Below are positions 45,166-53,067 of a DNA stretch of 64,000 nucleotides, piece after piece. The position numbers were made by a program, and so were the translations under genes. Each line of letters begins with the position of its first letter. The stretch's first letter is position 1. The stretch covers positions 2,728,001 through 2,792,000 of the forward strand of contig NC_015588.1 of NCBI RefSeq assembly GCF_000215105.1, in the 5' to 3' direction. Origin of the DNA: Isoptericola variabilis 225. GTDB taxonomy: Bacteria > Actinomycetota > Actinomycetes > Actinomycetales > Cellulomonadaceae. The notes under the pieces are model-generated. The model made no database searches, had not been told where the DNA came from, and saw only the letters and a list, made by a program, of their open reading frames with translations.

Positions 45166-45480
45166 GTGCCCACCTACGCCTACCGGTGCGCCGACTGCGG
45201 CCACGCCTTCGACATCCACCAGGCGTTCACCGACGACGCCCTGACGGCCTGCCCGCAGTGCACGGGCCGTCTGCGCAAGGTGTACGGCTCGGTGGGTGTG
45301 ACGTTCAAGGGATCCGGCTTCTACCGGACCGACTCGCGCTCGACGTCCTCGTCGTCGAGCTCGTCGTCGAACGGCTCCGCATCCTCGAGCGGCTCGTCGT
45401 CGAGCGGCTCGAGCGGCTCGTCGTCGTCGACCAGCTCGACGTCGTCGTCGACGTCCGGCTCCAAGGCCGCGTCCGCCTGA
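45166..45480 (+). CDS. FmdB-type zinc ribbon with Ser-rich tail (Ruc-like redox chaperone)
   Basis: A 104-residue protein. Residues 1-55 form a zinc ribbon with two CxxC pairs: YRCADCGHAFDIHQAFTDDA, then CPQCTGRLRKVYGSVGVTFK and GSGFYRTDSR. The C-terminal half is almost pure Ser with Gly and Thr, and is surely disordered. This layout (zinc ribbon plus unstructured tail, with the same QAFTDDAL and KGSGFYRTDSR strings) is that of mycobacterial Rv0991c/Ruc, a redox-switched chaperone that works with the DnaK system. The GTG at 45166 follows GAGGAG. It is divergent from the penicillin-acylase gene and precedes SAF and mscL genes, the same neighbourhood as in mycobacteria. Confidence 0.88.
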   Translation: MPTYAYRCADCGHAFDIHQAFTDDALTACPQCTGRLRKVYGSVGVTFKGSGFYRTDSRSTSSSSSSSSNGSASSSGSSSSGSSGSSSSTSSTSSSTSGSKAASA

Positions 45481-45574
45481 GCCCGCGCGGCGAGGCCGCC
45501 CCCAGGGCGGCCTCGTCCACAGGAGCCGCCCGCCGCCGGCGGGCCCGCCGCGCGTCCGCCCTAGCGTGCGGCGC

Positions 45575-46312
45575 ATGCGCACCGATTCTCCCGACGCCGC
45601 GGCACGTCGCCGCGGCCTGCGACGCCGCCTGCGGACCGCCCTGTGGCGCGCCCGGTTCGTGCTCGTCGCGGTCTGCTGCGGGCTGGCCGCGACCGCGACC
45701 GTGCACGCCCTGCGCCCCGACCCGCCGCCGACCGTCGACGTCGTCGTGCCGCTGCACCCCCTCGTCGCCGGCGAGCGGGTCGAGGCCGCCGACCTGACGG
45801 TCCGGCCCGTCCCCGCCGAGCTCGCCCCCGACGGCGTGGTCACCGCCACGGCCGACGCGGTGGGACGGGTGCCCGCGGTCGACCTGCCCGCGGGCCTTCC
45901 GCTGCACGCGACGCTCGTCGCGGGTGGCGGTGTCGCGGCTCACGCGCCCGAGGGCACCGTGGTCGTGCCCGTGCTGCTCGACAGCGCCGCGAGCGGGCTC
46001 CTGCGGCCGGGCGACCGCGTCGACCTCGTCGCGGTGGATGCGTCTGTGCTCGATCCGCACCTCGAGCCCCACCTCGAGGCCGAGGGGACCAGGCCGGCCG
46101 GCGACGGTGACGGGACGCACCACCTCGCGCGCGGCGCGCTCGTCCTGCCGGGCGTGACCGGCGCGGCCGACGAGGGCGGCGCGTCCCTGCTGGGCGGTGC
46201 CGTCACCGAGCGCAACGCGCCCGTCACGCTCGTCGCGGTACAGCCCGAGGAGGCGACCGCGCTGTCGGCGGCGTCCGCGCGCGGGGTCGTCTCAGCGGTG
46301 CTGGTGCCCTGA
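45575..46312 (+). CDS. SAF domain protein (CpaB/RcpC-like)
   Basis: A 245-residue protein with a basic N-terminus (RRRGLRRRLRTALWRARF), one hydrophobic helix (VLVAVCCGLAATATVHAL) and a SAF domain (VDVVVPLHPLVAGERVEAAD, then LTVRPVPAELAP and GRVPAVDLPAGLPLHATLV) like that in the CpaB/RcpC pilus-assembly proteins. The C-terminal half has VPVLLDSAASGLLRPGDRVD and VTLVAVQPEEATALSAASA, again as in CpaB. No other pilus gene is nearby, so a pilus role is unproved. The ATG at 45575 lies 7 bases after TAGCGT, suggesting a leaderless start. Confidence 0.82.
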   Translation: MRTDSPDAAARRRGLRRRLRTALWRARFVLVAVCCGLAATATVHALRPDPPPTVDVVVPLHPLVAGERVEAADLTVRPVPAELAPDGVVTATADAVGRVPAVDLPAGLPLHATLVAGGGVAAHAPEGTVVVPVLLDSAASGLLRPGDRVDLVAVDASVLDPHLEPHLEAEGTRPAGDGDGTHHLARGALVLPGVTGAADEGGASLLGGAVTERNAPVTLVAVQPEEATALSAASARGVVSAVLVP

Positions 46313-46419
46313 GGGGCGCCCCTGCGCGCTATCCGTTGCGGTCCTGCCCGGGCGGGGAAAGAATCTCCAGTGGCCGCGCCGAGCGCCTGCTCGGCCTCGG
46401 AACGACCCCAGGGGGAACC

Positions 46420-46839
46420 ATGCTCAAGGGCTTCAAGGACTTCATCATGCGGGGCAACGTCATCGACCTCGCCGTCGGCATCATCATCGGTGCCGCGTTC
46501 ACCGAGGTCGTCAACGCCCTCGTCAACAACATCCTCAATCCGCTCATCGGCGCGATCTTCGGCAAGCCGGACCTGAGCGGCCTGTGGAACATCACGCTCC
46601 GGGCGGCGACCGAGACCCAGGAGGCGTCGGTCCTGTCCGTCGGCGGGTTCCTCAACGCCGTGCTGCAGTTCCTGATCGTCGCCGCCGCGCTCTACTTCGC
46701 GATCGTCATGCCGCTCAACCGGCTCGCGGAGCGCCGCAAGAAGGGCGAGGAGCCGGAGCCCGAGGCGCCGGCCGAGGACGTGCTGCTGCTCCAGGAGATC
46801 CGCGACCTGCTGGTGGTCCAGAACCAGAACCGCGGCTGA
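46420..46839 (+). CDS. mscL: Large-conductance mechanosensitive channel MscL
   Basis: A pentameric inner-membrane safety valve, 139 residues. The N-terminus MLKGFKDFIMRGNVIDLAVG followed by IIIGAAFTEVVNALVNNI gives TM1; the periplasmic loop is short; TM2 is AVLQFLIVAAALYFAIVMP followed by LNRLAERRKKGEEPEPEA and a C-terminal helix bundle (EIRDLLV). An unusually well-placed GGGGGAA precedes the ATG. A gap of 107 bases separates it from the SAF gene. The order Ruc-like, SAF, mscL matches the mycobacterial region. Confidence 0.96.
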   Translation: MLKGFKDFIMRGNVIDLAVGIIIGAAFTEVVNALVNNILNPLIGAIFGKPDLSGLWNITLRAATETQEASVLSVGGFLNAVLQFLIVAAALYFAIVMPLNRLAERRKKGEEPEPEAPAEDVLLLQEIRDLLVVQNQNRG

Positions 46840-46849
46840 TTCCGACCGT

Positions 46850-46918
46850 TGTGGGCGTGATCTCTGGTCCGTAGAACCCGGTCGAACCGGGCAGAACGGG
46901 CCAGGAATCACGCCCACA
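46850..46918. terminator. Long hairpin of a dispersed family, copy 2
   Basis: 18-bp arms with two mismatches (46850-46867 with 46901-46918) and an inner stem CCCGGT-CGA-ACCGGG. The outer arm is a near copy of the one at 35863-35935. It lies between the convergent mscL and the small minus-strand gene. Confidence 0.72.
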
Positions 46919-46939
46919 GCGCTGTCCGGGCGGCGTGGT

Positions 46940-47164
46940 CTACCAGTGGGGCGGGACGTCGCGCTCGAGCCGCTCGTCGTTGGAGCCGTGGCCGCCGCGC
47001 TCGTCGGCGCTCACGCCGAGCACCGGCTCGCGCTCGGTGCCGCGCCGCACCGCACGCCGCGGCCCGCGACGCCGGCGCCCGGACGCGTCCGGCCGCGCAG
47101 GTGAGGACGCCCCGTCGACCGGGGTGCCGCCGTCGGGCCGCTCGGAAGGGCTCTGCTCGCTCAC
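46940..47164 (-). CDS. Small hypothetical protein with conserved C-terminus
   Basis: A 74-residue hydrophilic protein, rich in Arg, Gly, Pro and Glu. The C-terminus HGSNDERLERDVPPHW is a motif I recall from many small actinobacterial proteins of unknown function; the middle is a basic linker (RRRRGPRRAVRRGTEREP). The GTG start at 47162-47164 is preceded by GGGAG. There is no membrane segment. It lies between two long hairpins. Confidence 0.65.
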   Translation of the reverse strand: MSEQSPSERPDGGTPVDGASSPARPDASGRRRRGPRRAVRRGTEREPVLGVSADERGGHGSNDERLERDVPPHW

Positions 47165-47185
47165 GCGACCCATTCTCCCGCAGCC

Positions 47186-47241
47186 GTGAGCGGACTTCTG
47201 GCCCACGTCCCGGTCGGGAAGTGGGCCAGAAGTCCGCTCAC
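47186..47241. terminator. 21-bp perfect hairpin
   Basis: Arms 47186-47206 and 47221-47241 are fully complementary around a 14-base loop. It lies just downstream of the large helicase-like gene (minus strand) and upstream of the small gene, so it probably ends the former. Confidence 0.75.
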
Positions 47242-47246
47242 AACGG

Positions 47247-50200
47247 TCAGTCGGTGGGCGGCGGGGGCGGGGTGCCGTCGTCCTCGTCGTCCTCGTCGGG
47301 CAGCACGGGCACCTCGCGCGGGGGCACGACGCCGCCGGCCGTCCCGATCCGCTCGTCGCGGACGCGCTGCACGAGCCGGCGCACACGCTCGGCCTCGCCG
47401 TCGGGGTCGAGGAACGCCGCCGCGCTCCACACCTGCGTCACGACCCAGCCGAGGCGCTCGAGGCGTTCGGCGAGCTGGCGGTCGCGCACCCGCACGGACG
47501 GCTCCGCGACGTACGCGGCGTCGTCGGTCAGCACGGCGACGAGCAGCTCGCCCGGCAGGTCGGGGTGGCCGACGACGAGCGGGATCCGGTCCCCGTCGCC
47601 CGTGCCGTAGTCGGTCTCGACGAGGTAGCCGAGCCGCCAGAGCCGCTCGCCGACGTCGACGAGCAGCTTGTCGGGGGCGCGCGCGACGTCGACGCCGTTG
47701 CCGAGCTCGACCTGGTCGGCCGCGCCCGAGCGCCGCTCGGCGAACGCGAGCACCTCGGCGAGCAGGTTCGGCCCGGCGCCGCGGAGGCGCTCCGGGTCGA
47801 GCGCGTCGGACGGGAAGCACGACACGACGTGCAGCCGCTTGCGCGTCGCGCCGAGGGCACCGAGCAGCATCGCGTCTCCCCCGGGCTCGCCCAGCACGCC
47901 GAAGCGGTGCAGCACGCGCCCGTGCGGCGTCCGGCCGAAGCCGACGGACAGCAGGATCGTGTCGCGCGACAGTCCGGCGACCCCCGTGATGTCGGCGACG
48001 ACGACCGGCTCCGGGCGGCTGCCCGAGAAGAACGGGGCGAGGGCCGGGTTGGCGCGCACCTCGGCGAGCAGCGCCTCGCGGATCCGGTCGGCGTGCACGG
48101 CCGTCACGGTGACGATCCCGAGCGTCTCCTCGGGCCGCGTGAGCGCGTGCTCGATCGCGACCTCGACGACGCGGTCCACCTCGGCCTGCGTGCTCTCCAC
48201 GGTGCCCGAGACCGGGTCGGGCATGCCCGTGCCGTCCACGACGTCGAGGTGCACGAGCGCCTCGGCGCGCGGCAGCGGCGCGGGCCGCAGCAGGCCGTCG
48301 TAGCCGTGCGCGGCGAGCAGGCGCGTGAGCTCGGGGTCGCGGCGGTTCTCGCGCGGCTGGAGGGTCACGGTCGGCAGCAGCGCGGACAGCTCCTGCACCG
48401 CGCTGCCCGACGCCGAGCGCGGGTCCCCGACGACGACGACCTGGCGCCCGCGCGCGATCGCGGGGACCACGACCTCGACCGGCACGTGCTGCACGGCGTC
48501 GAGCACGACGAGGTCGACCGTGCGCGTCGCCGGCAGGAGGTGCGGCACCAGGGTCGGCGTCGACACCAGGGCCGGGCGCAGCCGGCGCAGGACCTCGCCG
48601 TGCCGCTCTGCCAGGTCGCGCAGCGTCGTCATCCGACCCTCGATGAGCTCGGTGAACAGCGCCTCGGCGTCGTCGCGGTGCTCGCGCATCGCCCGGCCCA
48701 GGTGGGCGCGCGCCGCGACGCGCGCGGGCACCGACAGCGCCTCGACGTGGCGGCGGTCGAGCTCACGGAAGCGCCGGGCGAGCGCGTCGAGCCCCGCGCC
48801 GTCCTGCCCGGCGAGCGCGGGGTCGGCCGCGAGGATCTGCTCGAACACCGACGACCACCACGCGAGCTCGAGCTCGGCTCCGACGAGCTCCGGGCGCACC
48901 CGGCGCGCCGCGAGGTCCTCGACGAGGTCGGCGAGCCCCGCCTGGCGCACGCGGCGCAGCGCCGCAGTGCGCTCGGGCAGGGTCTCGAGCGCGGTCGAGT
49001 CGCCCGCGAGCCGCTGCAGGCGCTCGGCGAGCGCGTCGAGGTCGAGGTGCGTCAGGTTGCCGCCCATGGGCGTCGTGGCGAGCACCGGCTCGAGCGCCTC
49101 GAGGTCGATCCGCACGGCCTCGTAGGTGTCCTCGATGCTCGACAGCCCCTCGGGCAGCGTGGGCCAGCCGCCGCGCACCGCGTGCTGCGCCCACACCTCG
49201 CGCTGGGCCTGGACCTCGACGAGCGCGGCGTGCATGTCCGGCACGCGCACGCCCGGGCGGACCATGTCCTTGGCGCGCTTGCGCAGGCGACGCCGCGTGA
49301 ACCACCCCATCTCGATGCCGTGCTCGGCGCGCCAGCGGCGCGACGCCGTCGCCTGCACGAGGTCGGCGGCCGTGCGCTCGAACACCATGGGGTGGAACAC
49401 GTCGAGCGTGCTGCGCATCCCGGCGAGCATCGCGAGCTGGTCGCCCCACTCGGCGACCGTCGCCGGGGCGGCCAGGCCCGTGACCTCGCCGGTGTACGCG
49501 ATCTGGCGCCGCAGCTGCGGCAGCGTCGCGTCCTTGAGGCGGCCGACCCGGACGAGCGCGTCGCGCGCGTCCTCGGCCGAGTGCAGGTCGGCGCCGAACC
49601 ACGGGGTCGCCGACGGGCGCAGCGTGAACGCGCCGAGCTCGGCGGCGCGGCGCAGGTCGCCCGCGACGGCGCGCCGGCGTGCGGCGTCGAGGCCGAGCAC
49701 CGACTCGGACGCGAGGCGCACCGTCGTCGACGGCGACGGCCGCTCCGACGTCAGCCGCGCGAGCGCCTGCAGCGCGTCGTACGCGGACACGCCCCACGGC
49801 GCCCGGGGGCGGTGCAGCGCCTCGATGTACCCGGTGAGCTGCGTGCGGGCGCCGATGAGCGCGTCGCGCACGCGCGCGATGTCCTCGGTGTCGACCTGCT
49901 CGGGCTCGGATGCCATCGCCGCGAGCAGGCGCCGGGACACGTCCTGCCGCCACGTCGGGTGCGGCGGGACGTCGAGCAGCAGGCCCTCGAGGCCGAGCCC
50001 CGCGAGCCGGTGCGACAGCCGGTCGGCCGCCCGCCGGTGCCCCGTGACGTACAGGACCGACCGCCCGGCCGCCGTCGCCTCCGCGACCACCGCCGCGAGC
50101 GTGCCCGCGACGTCGGAGCTCACGGGCGCGTCGACGAACAGGTGGCTGCCGGTCGCCAGCGCCTCGACGACGTGCCGCTGGTGCGGGTCGAGGTCGCCGA

Positions 50201-51431
50201 CGCCCCGCTCGCGCGTCGGGTCGGGGTCGGCGCGCGTGAGCTCGGGCAGCGCCGCCTCGGCCAGCGCCGACTGCGCCGCGTCGACGCCCGCGAGCGCCGC
50301 GACGACCTCGTGCCGGTCGAGCGAGGGCGCGAGCTCGTCGAGGTCGTCGACGAGCACCTGCCCCGGGTGGACGAACGTGCCCACGAGCATGCGCCGGTCG
50401 AGCTCGAAGCCCTCGAGGACGGCCTCGCCCAGCGCCGCGATGCGCGCCAGGACGTCCGTCGGGTCGAAGCCCGCGAGCGTGAACGTCGCCTGCGCGAGGG
50501 ACGCCGGGTCGAGCAGCGCCCCGTGCGCGCGCAGCGTCCGCGCCACGACGGGGTTGATCTCGGCCGTCGGCTCGAGCGTCAGGTCGTAGTCCGCCTCGCC
50601 GTCGCCCCGCGGTGTCAGCGTGACCGGCCGCAGCAGCACCGGCGCGTGCACCGTCCGACCGGCCGCGGGCAGGTCGTCCGGCCCGGGCGGGTGCGGCGCT
50701 CGCGGCGACGGCCGGGGCGGCGCCCCGTCGCGGGCGGTCATCGTGACCACCGGGATCGAGGTCGTCAGGACCAGCTCGCCGTCGTCGTCGCCCGACGGCG
50801 GCGCCCCGGCGGGCGCGCCCGACGCGTCGCTCGTGCCGTCGGCCTCCTCGGGCGTATCCGCCGAGTCCTCCGGGTCCTCGTCCCGGTCGACGACGCGGGC
50901 GGACGCCACGGGAGCGGCGGCACCGGCCACGCGGGCGAGCGCCGCGACGTCGTTGCGCTGGGGGCCGGGCGGCTCGGTGCCGTCGGTGGGCTCGGTCCAC
51001 GTGGCCACGCCGATCGCGAGGTACGTGGCCGCGACCCCGTACCGCGACGCGTGCTCGGCCGAGCGGGAGGCGACGGCCCGTGCACGACGTCGCGCCGCGG
51101 GCAGCGTCGCGCCCTCGCGCACGAGGTTGCTCAGGCGCGTGGGGCGGCCCGCGAAGAGCTGGGCCACGCCCGAGGGATGGGCGGCCGAGAGGTCGACGAC
51201 CGCCTCGCCGAGCATGCCGACGTCGGCGAGGCTCGAGCCGCCGACGAGCTCGACGAGAGAGGCGCGCCAGATCTCGGCCGCGGCCTCGACCTGCTCGGCC
51301 GGCGTGGGGGGCGTGACGAGACGAGGACGGCCGTTCGTCCGGGCCGCCGACGGCTCCGGCGCGGGCTCGGCCGGCGGCACCACGGCCGTGGGCTCGGCCG
51401 CGCTCGCAGTGGTGGATCGACGGGCGTTCAC
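47247..51431 (-). CDS. Large helicase/nuclease-like protein with degenerate active sites
   Basis: A 1394-residue soluble protein. Its plan resembles large actinobacterial SF1-like proteins: an N-terminal region with a disordered Pro/Asp/Glu linker (to about 270), a helicase core, a long coiled and helical insert (about 520-900), a second core part and a C-terminal VSR/DUF559-like nuclease domain (about 1235-1350). Core landmarks include DPHQRHVVEALATGSHLFVD (about 412-430), the GRSVLYVTGHRRAADRL strand, LRPALVSTPTLVPHLLP, and SRDTILLSVGFGRTPHGRVL (about 1155). The P-loop reads VDAPVSSDVAG with no GK[ST]; the Walker B reads VVLDAVQHVP with no DE; the nuclease core reads RIPLVVGHPDLPGELLVAVL without the usual Asp and Glu. 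The GTG at 51431 is 6 bases after TACCGT. Confidence 0.75.
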   Translation of the reverse strand: MNARRSTTASAAEPTAVVPPAEPAPEPSAARTNGRPRLVTPPTPAEQVEAAAEIWRASLVELVGGSSLADVGMLGEAVVDLSAAHPSGVAQLFAGRPTRLSNLVREGATLPAARRRARAVASRSAEHASRYGVAATYLAIGVATWTEPTDGTEPPGPQRNDVAALARVAGAAAPVASARVVDRDEDPEDSADTPEEADGTSDASGAPAGAPPSGDDDGELVLTTSIPVVTMTARDGAPPRPSPRAPHPPGPDDLPAAGRTVHAPVLLRPVTLTPRGDGEADYDLTLEPTAEINPVVARTLRAHGALLDPASLAQATFTLAGFDPTDVLARIAALGEAVLEGFELDRRMLVGTFVHPGQVLVDDLDELAPSLDRHEVVAALAGVDAAQSALAEAALPELTRADPDPTRERGVGDLDPHQRHVVEALATGSHLFVDAPVSSDVAGTLAAVVAEATAAGRSVLYVTGHRRAADRLSHRLAGLGLEGLLLDVPPHPTWRQDVSRRLLAAMASEPEQVDTEDIARVRDALIGARTQLTGYIEALHRPRAPWGVSAYDALQALARLTSERPSPSTTVRLASESVLGLDAARRRAVAGDLRRAAELGAFTLRPSATPWFGADLHSAEDARDALVRVGRLKDATLPQLRRQIAYTGEVTGLAAPATVAEWGDQLAMLAGMRSTLDVFHPMVFERTAADLVQATASRRWRAEHGIEMGWFTRRRLRKRAKDMVRPGVRVPDMHAALVEVQAQREVWAQHAVRGGWPTLPEGLSSIEDTYEAVRIDLEALEPVLATTPMGGNLTHLDLDALAERLQRLAGDSTALETLPERTAALRRVRQAGLADLVEDLAARRVRPELVGAELELAWWSSVFEQILAADPALAGQDGAGLDALARRFRELDRRHVEALSVPARVAARAHLGRAMREHRDDAEALFTELIEGRMTTLRDLAERHGEVLRRLRPALVSTPTLVPHLLPATRTVDLVVLDAVQHVPVEVVVPAIARGRQVVVVGDPRSASGSAVQELSALLPTVTLQPRENRRDPELTRLLAAHGYDGLLRPAPLPRAEALVHLDVVDGTGMPDPVSGTVESTQAEVDRVVEVAIEHALTRPEETLGIVTVTAVHADRIREALLAEVRANPALAPFFSGSRPEPVVVADITGVAGLSRDTILLSVGFGRTPHGRVLHRFGVLGEPGGDAMLLGALGATRKRLHVVSCFPSDALDPERLRGAGPNLLAEVLAFAERRSGAADQVELGNGVDVARAPDKLLVDVGERLWRLGYLVETDYGTGDGDRIPLVVGHPDLPGELLVAVLTDDAAYVAEPSVRVRDRQLAERLERLGWVVTQVWSAAAFLDPDGEAERVRRLVQRVRDERIGTAGGVVPPREVPVLPDEDDEDDGTPPPPPTD

Positions 51432-51566
51432 GCCAGCACGGTAGACCGGGCGGTGCGGCGGGCCGGGACCGGCACGCCGACGACTTCTCGAACCGGGCCA
51501 GGTCCGCGCGGGCGCGTGCCGCCGTCGGGCACCGCGGCGAGGCCGCCGGGCACCGCCCCAACGCAG

Positions 51567-51600
51567 ACGCCCCTTCGGTAGGGGGGCCGAAGGGGCGTCG
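51567..51600. terminator. 13-bp hairpin in divergent region
   Basis: Arms 51567-51579 and 51588-51600 are perfectly complementary with an 8-base loop. Its place between divergent genes suggests a lost gene or an insulating element. Confidence 0.5.
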
Positions 51601-51758
51601 ATCCGGAGCGTGCCGGGATAGGACAGCACGGACCGCGCAGGGGGCGGGCGATGCGTGCTGCCACAGGCAGTCTGCCCCTGGACTGTTAAGACGTCAATAT
51701 CTTCTGGACGGCCGTCCACGGGCAGCGGAAATCGATCGTCGCGGGAATGATTCGGCCG

Positions 51759-51764
51759 TAGGCT
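51759..51764 (+). promoter_or_regulatory. -10 box of the second MFS gene
   Basis: TAGGCT ends 9 bases before the GTG at 51774, consistent with a very short or absent leader. Confidence 0.45.
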
Positions 51765-51773
51765 CTTCGGTTC

Positions 51774-53000
51774 GTGGGGAGAGTGCTCGAGGCGATCGTG
51801 CCCGCGCGGATGGGGCGGAGCTTCCGCTGGCTGCTGGCGTCCTCGTGGACGAGCAACATCGGCGACGGCGTGGCGCTCGCCGCCGGTCCCCTGCTCGTCG
51901 CCTCGCAGACCGACTCGGCCTTCCTCGTGGCGCTCGCCGCGATGCTCCAGCGCCTGCCGTGGCTGCTGTTCGGGCTGTGGGCGGGCGTGCTCGCCGACCG
52001 GCTCGACCGGCGGCGCGTGGTCATCGTGGCCAACCTGCTGCGCGCGCTCGTGGTGACGCTGCTCGTGGGCATCATCGCCACGGGGCACGTCAACATCGTG
52101 CTGGTGCTCGCGGCGATGCTGCTCATGGGCGTCGCGGAGGTGTTCGCCGACACGACGTCGCAGACGCTGCTGCCGATGGTCGTGGACAAGGCGGACCTCG
52201 GGATCGGCAACGCGCGGCTCCAGGCCGGCTTCCTCACGGCCAACCAGCTCGCCGGCCCGCCGCTCGGCGCGTTCCTCTTCGCCGCGGGCATGGCGTGGCC
52301 GTTCCTCGTCCAGGTCCTGACGGCGGTGCTCGCGGTCGTCCTCGTCGCGCGCGTGACGCTGCCCGCCGTGCCGCGGGCGAAGGGCCGCTCGCACGTGCGC
52401 CAGGACGTCGCCGAGGGCCTGCGCTGGATCTGGTCGAACCGGCCGGTGCGCACGCTCGCCCTGGTCATCCTCGTCTTCAACGTCACGTGGGCGGCGCCGT
52501 GGGCGATCCTCGTCGTGTACTCGCTCGACCACCTCGACATGGGGCCGGTCGGTTTCGGGCTGCTCACGACGGCGTCCGCGGTCGGCGGACTGCTGGGCAC
52601 CTTCGTGTACGGGCGGCTCGAGCGACGCTTCTCGCTCGCGACCCTCATGAAGGTGTGCCTGTCGCTCGAGGTGCTGTTCCACCTGTCGCTCGCGCTCGCG
52701 ACGACGGGCTGGGTCGCGCTCGTGACGCTCTTCGTCTTCGGCGCGTACGCGTTCGTGTGGGGCACGGTGTCGAACACCGTCCGCCACCGGGCCGTGCCCA
52801 CGCGCTTCCAGGGCCGCGTCGCGTCGGTCTACATGATGTGCGTGTTCGGCGGCATCGTCGTCGGCAACGCGCTCGGCGGGCTCATCGCCGAGCGGTGGGG
52901 CCTCACCGCGCCGATGTGGTTCGCGTTCGTCGGCGCGGGCGTGACGCTCGTGCTCGTCTGGCGGCAGCTCGCGAACATCGCGCACACCGAGGCCGACTGA
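51774..53000 (+). CDS. MFS transporter, MFS_3/EntS-like
   Basis: A 408-residue transporter with about 12 helices. The start SSWTSNIGDGVALAAGPLLV, the loop LWAGVLADRLDRRRVVIVAN and the mid-protein segment GNARLQAGFLTANQLAGPPL then GAFLFAAG are the hallmarks of the MFS_3 group that exports siderophores or drugs. HVRQDVAEGLRWIWSNRPVR is the cytoplasmic central loop. The GTG start has no ribosome-binding site but a TAGGCT box nearby. The gene ends just before a repeat cluster and is convergent with the phosphoribosyltransferase remnant. The substrate is unknown. Confidence 0.88.
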   Translation: MGRVLEAIVPARMGRSFRWLLASSWTSNIGDGVALAAGPLLVASQTDSAFLVALAAMLQRLPWLLFGLWAGVLADRLDRRRVVIVANLLRALVVTLLVGIIATGHVNIVLVLAAMLLMGVAEVFADTTSQTLLPMVVDKADLGIGNARLQAGFLTANQLAGPPLGAFLFAAGMAWPFLVQVLTAVLAVVLVARVTLPAVPRAKGRSHVRQDVAEGLRWIWSNRPVRTLALVILVFNVTWAAPWAILVVYSLDHLDMGPVGFGLLTTASAVGGLLGTFVYGRLERRFSLATLMKVCLSLEVLFHLSLALATTGWVALVTLFVFGAYAFVWGTVSNTVRHRAVPTRFQGRVASVYMMCVFGGIVVGNALGGLIAERWGLTAPMWFAFVGAGVTLVLVWRQLANIAHTEAD

Positions 53001-53010
53001 CCTTTCCGCC

Positions 53011-53067
53011 GAAGTAGCGCGTTCTCCCGCGAGGTAGCGCGTTCTCGCGCGAAGTAGCGTCGCGCTA
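53011..53067. repeat. Small mirror-image cluster (cluster 7)
   Basis: Three plus-strand units start at 53011, 53031 and 53051 at exact 20-base spacing after the MFS gene. One minus-strand unit follows the phosphoribosyltransferase remnant, whose TAG stop (53065-53067) is inside it. The last plus unit and the minus unit form GTAGCGTCGCGCTAC. Confidence 0.88.

Larger units (their letters stand above)
51432..51773. other. Divergent intergenic region
   Basis: 342 bases between the helicase-like gene and an MFS gene that point away from each other. It contains the leaderless -10 box for the helicase-like gene (ACGGTA at 51438-51443, read TACCGT on the minus strand), a hairpin at 51567-51600, and an A/T-rich stretch at about 51685-51715 (GTTAAGACGTCAATATCTTC) that is likely a promoter or operator. 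I see no gene. Confidence 0.6.

Noticed and set aside
51428..51664. 78-codon minus-strand frame in the divergent gap
   Set aside because: Arg/Pro-rich, overlaps a hairpin and the helicase-like promoter, no ribosome-binding site and no family resemblance.
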